This document shows positions 56,218-63,662 of a stretch of 64,000 nucleotides of DNA, in pieces (the first letter of the stretch is position 1; each line of letters opens with the position of its first letter). Position numbers and translations under genes: made by a program. The notes beneath the pieces were generated by a model, which saw nothing but the letters and a program-made list of their open reading frames with translations, was not told the DNA's origin and searched no databases. The stretch is from an uncultured Clostridia bacterium (GTDB taxonomy: Bacteria > Bacillota_A > Clostridia > TANB77 > CAG-508): NCBI GenBank assembly GCA_944393295.1, contig CALXZR010000008.1:26093-90092 (forward strand), given 5' to 3'.

Positions 56218-56604
56218 TTATTTTTGATTTGCACTGATGTTTGAAGAGAAACTTTTGATAATTTGTAAGATACCTGTAGCAGCAAATAATACGATTGCAC
56301 CAACAACATACACAACTGCATGTTTTTTGATGTCAGCCTTATCACCAGGAGCTGCAGAAATATATTTGATAGCTAAAACAATTAACATAATAATTGCAAC
56401 ACCTGTACCAATGATTTGAACAATAGTAATTAAAGCACCAATAATATTTTGAGCACTATCAGATGCACCTGAATTATCTGTTTTTCCATCAAATTGTGTT
56501 AAGCTTGTTCCATCATCTACGGCTAAAACAGCTTGTGAGCATACTGCTACTACCATTGATGCAATTAACATAATAGCAATCATTTTCATAACTTTCTTTG
56601 CCAT
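56218..56604 (-). CDS. VirB2/TrbC-type pilin A, probable major pilin
   Basis: A 128-residue pilin precursor: signal ending AVLA, mature VDDGTSLTQ, helix 1 IMLIVLAIKYISAAPG, basic turn DKADIKK, helix 2 HAVVYVVGAIVLFAATGIL. It has its own near-consensus promoter, a strong AAAGGAGG SD and its own terminator, and its codon use is visibly less AT-extreme than its neighbours. These features suggest the highest expression of the seven. Confidence 0.87.
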   Translation of the reverse strand: MAKKVMKMIAIMLIASMVVAVCSQAVLAVDDGTSLTQFDGKTDNSGASDSAQNIIGALITIVQIIGTGVAIIMLIVLAIKYISAAPGDKADIKKHAVVYVVGAIVLFAATGILQIIKSFSSNISANQK

Positions 56605-56637
56605 AACATAATCCTCCTTTATTTTACACTTATATTT

Positions 56638-56666
56638 ATTATATAACTTTTTTACCCAAAATTCAA
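56638..56666 (-). promoter_or_regulatory. Promoter of pilin A
   Basis: TTGAAT (56666-56661), 17-base spacer, TATAAT (56643-56638), minus strand. The remaining gap to 56822 is featureless AT-rich sequence with the divergent glycosyltransferase promoter presumably inside. Confidence 0.82.
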
Positions 56667-56833
56667 TATAAGTATATATTTTTTTTGATATTTTAATCTT
56701 AGCACATATATTTTTTTTTTGTAAATATATTTTTTTAAAAAACTTGTAAGTATTGATATTTACATGTATAATCTTTCTAATCGATATTAATTATTATTGA
56801 AAGGAGCATGCAAGCTTTTACTTGTACAATTCT

Positions 56834-58315
56834 ATGAAAAATAAATTTTTAGATAAACTTCAAAATATTTCTACAGGTATCCTTATTCTATTAATTGCAT
56901 TATTAATAATCTTTTTTACTGAAATAGAAGCTTCTGATGAGCTTTGGAATTTTCAAAATGTGCTTAAAATGATTAATGGATTTACAATTTATAAAGACGC
57001 TAATGTAATTATTACACCTATTTTCTTTTATCTAGGTTTTGCATTTTTAAAAATCTTTGGTACAACAATTTTGGCTTTTAGAGTCTACAATTTATTAATT
57101 AATTTATTTATTTTTTTTATGATATATAAAATTTTTAATACTTTAAAAATCTCTAAGCATATTAGTTCTTTATTTATTACACTAATTTTTATACAAATTT
57201 TATCTATTATTACCTCTGGTGCAAACTATAGCTCACTTGCAGTATCATTTGTTCTAATTGGAATTAACTTATATTTAAATAAGAATTATAATAGTTTTCT
57301 ACATGGATTTATAATGTTTTTAGTATTTTTTACTAAGCAAAATATTGGGGTATTATATATATTAGCAGTTATTGTATGTGATTTATACATAAATAAATTT
57401 TCAAAGAAATTTATAATAAATTTATTGAAAAAGTTGATTATTTTTGCTAGTTTATCACTTTTAATACTTTTTCCTTTGTATATTAATAACACACTAAAAG
57501 ACTTTATTAACTATGCATTTGGTGGGCTATTTGAGTTTGGCGAAAAAAACATTAATTTTTCAATAACACCTTACTTAATTATATTGACTTTTCTTCCATT
57601 TATAATATATTTTATTATTTTAAAGCAAAAAAACAAAACACTAAAAAATATAATAACAGACAACATTTTTCAAAATGCTACAATACTCATAATATTTACA
57701 TTCTTTATGTCTTTTATATTATATCCAATAGCAAATACTGCTCATTTGCTATTTGTAATACCTATACACTTTATTTTTATTTTTTATATTCTTGATGTAA
57801 TAATGTTAGAAGACTTTTTTGGTGCTAACCAATTTATAAAACCAATAAAATGGATTAATATATTGCTATTATTGTCTATTGTTATAAGAATTGTTTTTCA
57901 CTATATATTTATAGCACCTAATCATTCTTTTATCACTGAAAAGACTAGCCATTATTACGGTGTTATGATCAATAATAAAACTATTGAGAAAACAGACACA
58001 CTAAAAGAATACATTGTATCTAAAAATAATGAAGGCATTGATGTAATAATTACTTCTTGTGATTCAGCTTTTCCAATGATAGAATTAAATCAAAGTCATG
58101 GAGTTTATGATTTATTATTTAATGGAAACTTAGGATATAATGGCAAAGAAAAAATAAAAAAAGATATTCTAAATAGAAAAAATACAGAATTTTTAGTTGT
58201 TACAAATGAAAATGAACTTTCTTATCAAGAATCTCCTGAAATTAGAAATTTTATTATACAGAACTTAAATTTTGAAGGATATATAGAAAATTATTCTATT
58301 TATTCTAATTATTAG
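56834..58315 (+). CDS. GT-C-type polytopic glycosyltransferase-like membrane protein
   Basis: About 493 residues with around ten hydrophobic helices and a short extracytoplasmic C-terminal part. The EASDELWNFQ segment in the first outer loop supplies an acidic pair typical of the ArnT/PMT (GT-C) superfamily, which use lipid-linked sugars. The ATG at 56834 overlaps the stop of a nine-codon upstream ORF (ATGA); a TTG at 56822 in frame is an alternative. It is divergent from pilin A. Glycosylation of surface proteins such as the pilins is possible but only suggested by position. Confidence 0.75.
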   Translation: MKNKFLDKLQNISTGILILLIALLIIFFTEIEASDELWNFQNVLKMINGFTIYKDANVIITPIFFYLGFAFLKIFGTTILAFRVYNLLINLFIFFMIYKIFNTLKISKHISSLFITLIFIQILSIITSGANYSSLAVSFVLIGINLYLNKNYNSFLHGFIMFLVFFTKQNIGVLYILAVIVCDLYINKFSKKFIINLLKKLIIFASLSLLILFPLYINNTLKDFINYAFGGLFEFGEKNINFSITPYLIILTFLPFIIYFIILKQKNKTLKNIITDNIFQNATILIIFTFFMSFILYPIANTAHLLFVIPIHFIFIFYILDVIMLEDFFGANQFIKPIKWINILLLLSIVIRIVFHYIFIAPNHSFITEKTSHYYGVMINNKTIEKTDTLKEYIVSKNNEGIDVIITSCDSAFPMIELNQSHGVYDLLFNGNLGYNGKEKIKKDILNRKNTEFLVVTNENELSYQESPEIRNFIIQNLNFEGYIENYSIYSNY

Positions 58316-58340
58316 TTTATAAAATTATATATTTATTAAT

Positions 58341-58387
58341 AAAAAGCATTTATAAATTAGTTAAGCTAATTGTATAAATGCTTTTTT
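58341..58387. terminator. Bidirectional terminator between the glycosyltransferase and ArsC/Spx genes
   Basis: Long inverted repeat (AAAAGCATTTATA.. / ..TATAAATGCTTTT) with an internal AATTAG/CTAATT extension, between converging genes. Confidence 0.88.
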
Positions 58388-58397
58388 AATATCAATT

Positions 58398-58751
58398 TTA
58401 TTTTAATTTGCTCCATTCTTCTTCTTTAAAACCTATTAAAATTTTATCTCCTTTTATTAATATAGGTCTTTTTATAAGCATTCCATTACTACATAATAAT
58501 CTAATTTTTTCTTCATCTGTACAGTTTTTTAATTCTTCTTTTAAATTCATACTTCTATATAGCAAGCCACTTGTATTAAAAAACTTATTAATTGGCAATC
58601 CACTTTGTTTTATCCATTCAGTTAATTCCTGTTCTGTTGGAGTTTCTGTTACAATATTTCTAGTTTCAAAGTCTAAATTATTATCTTTTAAAAATTTTTT
58701 TGCTTTTTTACATGTACTACATTTTGGATATTCTATAAATAAATATTTCAT
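58398..58751 (-). CDS. ArsC/Spx family thioredoxin-fold protein
   Basis: A 117-residue member of the ArsC/Spx/YffB family. It has CSTCKKA at residues 11-17 (two redox cysteines, CxxC, as in Spx) and the conserved RPILIKGDKILIGF block near 95-108. Spx is a redox-responsive RNA-polymerase regulator; YffB-like members have other roles. The length is shorter than Spx of Bacillus, so I leave the function open. A terminator follows. Confidence 0.85.
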   Translation of the reverse strand: MKYLFIEYPKCSTCKKAKKFLKDNNLDFETRNIVTETPTEQELTEWIKQSGLPINKFFNTSGLLYRSMNLKEELKNCTDEEKIRLLCSNGMLIKRPILIKGDKILIGFKEEEWSKLK

Positions 58752-58926
58752 TCAATTCACCTCTATACTATTAATACTATAATTATTGTTATGTTTTTAT
58801 GTAATACTACATTTCTATTTTAACATATATAATAAGATTTTTCTAGTATTTTTTAGCATTTTACTATAAATCTACCATATACACTTTATTTTATAATAAA
58901 AATTTACAATAAAATAGAATAAACAC

Positions 58927-58955
58927 TTGACATTTGCATATAACTATACTATAAT
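58927..58955 (+). promoter_or_regulatory. Perfect sigma-A promoter before the broken tRNA
   Basis: TTGACA at 58927, 17-base spacer, TATAAT at 58950, twelve bases before the truncated tRNA. No terminator is seen before the intact tRNA at 59188, so it may drive both. Confidence 0.85.
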
Positions 58956-58966
58956 AAATAAGACAT

Positions 58967-59008
58967 CGCGGAGTGGAGCAGTTGGCAGCTCGTTGGGCTC
59001 ATAACCCA
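58967..59008 (+). pseudogene. 5' half of an initiator tRNA (tRNA-fMet remnant)
   Basis: Matches the intact tRNA-fMet at 59188 from the C1 start through the D arm and the anticodon arm (CTCATAA loop), differing at several positions (CGCGGAG for CGCGGGG, TTGGG for CAGGG with a compensating CCCAG). After about 59008 similarity ends and there is no T arm or acceptor 3' strand. The missing half may lie at the far end of the integrated element or have been lost. Confidence 0.8.
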
Positions 59009-59187
59009 GCGGTTATAGTGAATACTAGACATAGTATAACACACTATCTTCAATAGTTGCAAGTATTATAAACTTTTTATAAATTAGTTAGCAACCAACT
59101 ATTGACCAACTATTTACTAAATTTTTTATAAAAATTCATAAAAGTTTGTTATAAAAATCAGCTTTTGTGAATAAAATAATTTTATAT

Positions 59188-59263
59188 CGCGGGGTGGAGC
59201 AGTTGGCAGCTCGCAGGGCTCATAACCCTGAGGTCGGTAGTTCGAGTCTATCCCCCGCAACCA
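59188..59263 (+). tRNA. tRNA-fMet (CAT), intact; integration target
   Basis: C1-A72 mismatch (CGCGGGG / CCCCGCA), GGG-CTCATAA-CCC anticodon arm and encoded CCA identify an initiator tRNA. The integrase lies downstream of its 3' end, the usual arrangement of a tRNA-integrated element. Confidence 0.93.
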
Positions 59264-59267
59264 ATTT

Positions 59268-59301
59268 AAGCATTTACCATTAGTTGGTCAAATGCTTTTT
59301 T
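59268..59301 (+). terminator. Terminator of tRNA-fMet
   Basis: AAGCATTT / AAATGCTT stem followed by T6; the loop contains one AGTTGGTC repeat. Confidence 0.7.
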
Positions 59302-59347
59302 AGTTGGTCAAAATGTATATAAATTACTTTTTCATAAAACGCGAAAA

Positions 59348-59372
59348 AGACCAACATTTGAGTTGGTCTAAG
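59348..59372 (-). terminator. Terminator downstream of the integrase
   Basis: AGACCAAC / GTTGGTCT stem with a T-rich end on the minus strand, 58 bases after the integrase stop. Confidence 0.65.
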
Positions 59373-59429
59373 GTTTATGATTATAAAATTTTGTTTACTA
59401 TATACTATTTATTCCGTTTACTTGTCTTA

Positions 59430-60626
59430 TTAACTTAATTTTCTTTGTAAATTTACAACCGCTTCTCTCTTAGATGTTTCCAATGCGTGAACATATATAT
59501 TAGTTGTACCAATATCACTATGTCCTAGTAACTCTGATACAGTTTTTATGTTTGTTTCTCCACTATCAAGAAGTAAAGTAGCAAATGTATGTCGTAATTT
59601 ATGCAAACTCACGATTTGTTCATCTGGAATGCCAATTTTCTTTTGATATTTCTTCCAGTATTGACTGATGCTATCTGGGTGCATTACTTTACCGTTCCAT
59701 TGAGTAAATATTCTATTATTATCTTCCCATAAATCTCCTAGCTTAACTTTTTCTATATTTTGTTGTATTTTATATCTTTTTAATAAATTTATTAATTCAT
59801 TAGATATACCAATAGTTCTTATACTTGTTTCAGTTTTAGGAGATTTAGTATATATTTTCTTATGAACATATACAGTATTTTGCGTGATTTTTATTTGCTT
59901 ATTTTTCCAATCAATAGAATTCCAAGTAAGTGCTAACATTTCTCCTCTTCTTATTCCTGTATAAAGTAAGATATTTATTGCTAACTGATATTTTAAATCT
60001 TCTTTGTCTAATAAATCAAGAACGTGTTTTGCTTGTTCCACATTTAAGAATTGAGGAAGTTTTTTAGGCACTTTTGGAGCTGATACTTTTGATACAGGGT
60101 TTTCCTTTATAAGTTCTAACTTAAATGCGGTATTTAAGATTACCGATAAACATCTAAAATAGTGCAACTGGGTTTTTGGTGCATAAGTTTTGTAATCAAT
60201 AATATCTCCTTTATCATTTTTTATTGCAACTTTACTTTTGGCTACTGACAAATAGTTCTTAAATTTTTGTATATGTAATGGTCTTATCTTGTTTAATGGT
60301 AAATGTCCTAATTGTTCTATAATCAATTTAGTTAATATTTGATAACGGTATATTGTAGTAGGACTTTTATCTTTCATATACTCTTTAAACCATATATCAT
60401 TTATAAAGTCAACTAATTTCATACCTTTATCGCCATATTCACCTTTTATAACTTTATCTTCAAATAATACTGCTTGTCTTTCTGCTTCTTTTTTAGCTGC
60501 CTTTTCTGTCATATTTTCTTCTGGCCAGTATATTATTGATTTTGTTATCTTTTTATGTTCTACATTGTAACCTAAGGAAACAATTAATTCGTAACTACCA
60601 TTTTTCTTCTTTCTAACACAAGCCAT
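59430..60626 (-). CDS. Tyrosine-recombinase integrase
   Basis: A 398-residue phage/ICE-type integrase with an N-terminal arm-binding domain (VRKKKNGSYELIVSLGY), a SAM-like core-binding domain (about 60-170) and a catalytic domain with Arg in TGIRRGEMLAL (about 225), HKLRH (about 338-342), His in LLGHSDIGTT and the nucleophile Tyr in NIYVHA (about 377). All catalytic residues are present. It is oriented toward tRNA-fMet and probably mediates integration at that gene. Confidence 0.95.
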   Translation of the reverse strand: MACVRKKKNGSYELIVSLGYNVEHKKITKSIIYWPEENMTEKAAKKEAERQAVLFEDKVIKGEYGDKGMKLVDFINDIWFKEYMKDKSPTTIYRYQILTKLIIEQLGHLPLNKIRPLHIQKFKNYLSVAKSKVAIKNDKGDIIDYKTYAPKTQLHYFRCLSVILNTAFKLELIKENPVSKVSAPKVPKKLPQFLNVEQAKHVLDLLDKEDLKYQLAINILLYTGIRRGEMLALTWNSIDWKNKQIKITQNTVYVHKKIYTKSPKTETSIRTIGISNELINLLKRYKIQQNIEKVKLGDLWEDNNRIFTQWNGKVMHPDSISQYWKKYQKKIGIPDEQIVSLHKLRHTFATLLLDSGETNIKTVSELLGHSDIGTTNIYVHALETSKREAVVNLQRKLS

Positions 60627-60814
60627 AAAAAATTTCTCCTTTTCTTTGGTACAAGTGAATTACAGCACTTTCTTCCACAAGATTATTTTACCATATTATG
60701 TAAATAAAGACTATACTTTTTGAAATCTTTTTATACTTTTTTATTAGCTGTAACTATTGATATTTATAGTGTTTCCGCTCCTTTATCATATTAGATTTTA
60801 GAAGCGGAATTATA

Positions 60815-61039
60815 CTAATTTTCATTATTCAAATTCTTTATAGCATTTTGTAATTTATGTACTGCAACATAACTATCCAGTAATCTTTCTGTTAGTTCTT
60901 CTGTATTAGTACAACCTTCAGCTGCTACAAGTACATTACTTAGTAAATCTTTAAAAGAACTACACATTTCTTTTAATTCTTCCATTCCGTCTACTTCTTG
61001 CTCTTGTTTAGAAAGTATCACTTCTACCATATTATTCAC
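60815..61039 (-). CDS. Small element protein, unknown
   Basis: A 74-residue, acidic, helical protein (SKQEQEVDGMEELKEMC...). No motif is recognised. It lies between the excisionase-like gene and the integrase, with a dyad of TTCCGCT/AGCGGAA just after it (60775-60812) that may be a weak terminator. Confidence 0.55.
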   Translation of the reverse strand: MNNMVEVILSKQEQEVDGMEELKEMCSSFKDLLSNVLVAAEGCTNTEELTERLLDSYVAVHKLQNAIKNLNNEN

Positions 61040-61074
61040 CTCGCTTAACCACCAATTCAGGTAGTAGCTTATGA

Positions 61075-61278
61075 TTAGTTATTTTTATTCTTATTGGCTG
61101 ATGTTGAAAGATATTCAAGTAAACTATTTTTGTCAATTAGATATTTTCTACCTCTCTTGATAAATTGTATCTCCTTATTTAAAAGCATTTGTCTAATAGA
61201 ATATAATGTAAGACAAGTATTTGGATCTTCTCTCTTTATTTCTTCTATTAGTTTACTTGCTGTTCTCCATTGTTGCAT
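61075..61278 (-). CDS. Excisionase-like DNA-binding protein
   Basis: A 67-residue protein with a MerR/Xis-type winged-helix pattern (TLYSIRQMLLNKEIQFIKRGRKYLIDKNSLLEYL): a helix-turn-helix followed by the Arg/Gly-rich wing and a strand ending in a helix. Size, motif and position upstream of the integrase support a recombination directionality factor. Confidence 0.75.
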   Translation of the reverse strand: MQQWRTASKLIEEIKREDPNTCLTLYSIRQMLLNKEIQFIKRGRKYLIDKNSLLEYLSTSANKNKNN

Positions 61279-61423
61279 TTTTTATTCCCTCCTTATTATA
61301 CATATTTTTGTATAACTACTGCGTCTAATATCTCGTATAATTAGGATTATTGCTTCATTTATTACTACATTGTTAAAGGTATAGGGAAGAAAAATAATCT
61401 TCACCTATAACCATATATTATAA

Positions 61424-61618
61424 TTAATTACTTGCAACTTTTTCTATTTCAGTATTATTATTTAGTACAGTAGTAATGTTATTTTTTACTTCTTCTAAGT
61501 ATTTAACAACATTTATCCTACTGACTAAGTCTAAACTTTTATTAGACATAAATTCTTCCTGCATAGTATGTAATTGTCTAATACTGTTACTTATTGCAAG
61601 TTCCCTCTTAGTTTTCAT
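61424..61618 (-). CDS. Small element protein, unknown
   Basis: A 64-residue helical, charged protein (MKTKRELAISNSIRQLHTMQEE...). Correct SD (AAAGGTGG). It resembles small phage regulators in size only; function unknown. Confidence 0.5.
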   Translation of the reverse strand: MKTKRELAISNSIRQLHTMQEEFMSNKSLDLVSRINVVKYLEEVKNNITTVLNNNTEIEKVASN

Positions 61619-61650
61619 CGTAAATCACCACCTTTCACATTTATACTATT

Positions 61651-61860
61651 TTATTTTTTATGATAACTGCCATCTAATGTGCATATCATACCTTTACAAT
61701 GATAGACAGCTTTTTCTAAGAAAGTTATAAATCTGTTTCTTTGATGTCTATCTAAAATTTTATCATTATCAACTTTGTCAATTATTTCTTCTATTTCTGC
61801 AATATGTTGTTGATAATGTTTTATAATTTCTTTATTATCCTCTTTCATAGTTATTACCAC
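61651..61860 (-). CDS. Small element protein, unknown
   Basis: A 69-residue protein with a helical, His/Glu-rich first half (EIIKHYQQHIAEIEEIIDKV) and one Cys pair (CKGMIC) in the second. SD AAAGGTGG is shared with the previous gene. It lies after the primase gene by 145 bases. Confidence 0.5.
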   Translation of the reverse strand: MVITMKEDNKEIIKHYQQHIAEIEEIIDKVDNDKILDRHQRNRFITFLEKAVYHCKGMICTLDGSYHKK

Positions 61861-62004
61861 CTTTCTTATTTATTTATTTTATTAAATTCATTTGGGTGGT
61901 TTGGGTAAATATTTCACAAAAACTATTCAAGTTTTACTTATATATTCATATCTTATTTATAAAACTAGAAAAGTTTTTGTAAATAATTGCCCAAATTGCC
62001 CAAG

Positions 62005-63531
62005 TTATATTAACTCTTTAATTGTAATCTCGTAGTATTGTGTATTAGATTTTAGTTTCTTGATACCAAATTTTTCTTCTAAAATTCTACTTATATTATT
62101 TGGCTTTTCTGGTATTAGTTTATTTTCCTTACACCAGAATTTATATCTTGACTTAAACTCTTTTGTCGTTGTTCTTCCTTCTCCTATTGCACAACAAGAA
62201 CTTAGGAATAATGACAATGAGTCATTTTCTATTTCATATTTCTCTCGATTCGCAATAGTTTTTTCACTTTCAGTAAACGTATAATTATTGTTTTTAGCCA
62301 TTATTAGATATTTAACTGCAACACTTGCTAATATATCTGCATCTTCTTTTAATTTATCTAATAATTCACTGTCTCTTTTCTCTGGTGGAATAACATTATC
62401 ACAAGATAATATAATAAATCTTTCATATACGTGTTTTCCCTTATCTCCACTAAAAGCTGGTAACTCATTGCAATTAAACCACATTAAGCCGTTATATTTA
62501 GTAGTGAAACTATTTTGATATTTTGCTTCTAAATTCACATAATCTCCGCCAGTTAATTCTTTTAAAATGTCTACCTCTGCTAGACTGGCAAATTTCATAT
62601 CTCCACAACAGATAAGTCTTTTACCATATATTCCTGCTAGTCCAAAATTACTATGCAACTTCTTTATATCACTTGTAAAAGTATTATCTACTCCTAACAT
62701 ATAAGTAACAAGTTCTAGTAATTTACTTTTTCCAGTATTTCCTGGACCTTTTAGAATTAACATTTTCTTAAATCTTGAACCTTTTACATTACTGATACTA
62801 GCTCCTATATATTCAAGAATAGTTGCTTTATCATCAACATTGCCACTTGTTATATCATCAAGGAATTTTATTGTTACTTTTGCTTGTGATAATCGAGCCG
62901 TTGGCAAATAATTACATTGTATTTGTCTAGTAGAAATGTATTGAGGGCTATGTGGTAAAAGTTCCATTGTATCTATATTTAAAATTCCGTTTTTGAAGTT
63001 TATTATACTTTCATCACTATTTAGTTCGCTTTCTTCAATATTGCTATATTCAGTTTGTAATTCTCTATAAACAAATTCCCAATCACTCGGTTTTCGTATT
63101 CTTTTAGGAAAATGACTCTTTATAAATGCTTTACATTCGTTTTCTGTCCATAAATGGTAGTATCCATTTTTATATAGATATGGAACTATTTTATCTGAAT
63201 TACCTAACTTAACAAAAAGTATGTTGTAATGTTCAGTAATATAAATGTATAGCTCCTGTGGTACGATTTTTAATTCTCCTTTTTCTATTTTCAGCCATTT
63301 TGGCAATTCTACTGCATTTCCTTTCTCATATTCATCATAAAGTACATTTATGTCAGTATTTTCCCAAGTCATAACTGATTTTTCGGGTAAGTTGGGCAAT
63401 TCTTTTACAGTATTCTTTTCTTCCTTTACCTCTTTTTCTTCTTCTATACCTAATGCTTTACCTATGTAACTGATATTTTCTTTTAGTTCTTCTTCTCTTG
63501 TTTTGTTTTCATTATTTATTTTTGAAATCAT
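62005..63531 (-). CDS. P4/D5-type primase-helicase (phage/plasmid replication)
   Basis: A 508-residue protein with a D5_N-like domain (about 110-230) and an SF3/P4 helicase C-terminal domain (about 230-430): Walker A GPGNTGKS, the B'-like region CCGDMKFASLAEVDILKELTGG and sensor WFNCNELPAF. A winged-helix C-terminus follows. An N-terminal primase domain of full size is lacking, so it is the helicase-loader type used by satellite phages and some plasmids. It supports an autonomously replicating integrated element. Confidence 0.9.
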   Translation of the reverse strand: MISKINNENKTREEELKENISYIGKALGIEEEKEVKEEKNTVKELPNLPEKSVMTWENTDINVLYDEYEKGNAVELPKWLKIEKGELKIVPQELYIYITEHYNILFVKLGNSDKIVPYLYKNGYYHLWTENECKAFIKSHFPKRIRKPSDWEFVYRELQTEYSNIEESELNSDESIINFKNGILNIDTMELLPHSPQYISTRQIQCNYLPTARLSQAKVTIKFLDDITSGNVDDKATILEYIGASISNVKGSRFKKMLILKGPGNTGKSKLLELVTYMLGVDNTFTSDIKKLHSNFGLAGIYGKRLICCGDMKFASLAEVDILKELTGGDYVNLEAKYQNSFTTKYNGLMWFNCNELPAFSGDKGKHVYERFIILSCDNVIPPEKRDSELLDKLKEDADILASVAVKYLIMAKNNNYTFTESEKTIANREKYEIENDSLSLFLSSCCAIGEGRTTTKEFKSRYKFWCKENKLIPEKPNNISRILEEKFGIKKLKSNTQYYEITIKELI

Positions 63532-63593
63532 ATTTATTTCCTCCTATAATTTTAAATTTATAATTCAGGGTCTTGAATTTTTCTTCTACAACA

Positions 63594-63622
63594 ATTATAA
63601 AAAGTAAATGCCTTGAAGTCAA
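63594..63622 (-). promoter_or_regulatory. Promoter of the primase unit
   Basis: TTGACT (63622-63617), 17-base spacer, TATAAT (63599-63594) on the minus strand. Confidence 0.8.
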
Positions 63623-63637
63623 GTATTTTCAATACTT
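63621..63637. promoter_or_regulatory. Palindromic operator at the primase promoter
   Basis: Inverted repeat AAGTATT-TTC-AATACTT touching the -35 box; a second palindrome TGTCAA-A-TTGACA lies at 63650-63662. Both fit repressor sites. Confidence 0.55.
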
Positions 63638-63662
63638 TCAGAGCTTTTCTGTCAAATTGACA

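Larger units (their letters stand above)
59091..59372. repeat. AGTTGGTC-type repeats around tRNA-fMet (putative integrase arm sites)
   Basis: TTAGTTGGTCAAA occurs at 59280 and 59300 on the plus strand. Close relatives read on the minus strand at 59091-59111, left of the tRNA. Another inverted pair (AGACCAAC / GTTGGTCT) is at 59349-59370. Oriented repeats beside an integrase and tRNA suggest arm-type binding sites. Confidence 0.5.

Noticed and set aside
31988..56604. The secretion locus as a standard conjugative element
   Set aside because: No relaxase, coupling protein, replication gene, integrase or att repeats inside; the integrase at 59430 belongs to the element to its right.
60732..60767. 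Mini-ORF with an in-frame CGG (MIKERKHYKYQ)
   Set aside because: Too short, no SD and probably part of a dyad after the 74-residue gene; not used as evidence for CGG decoding.
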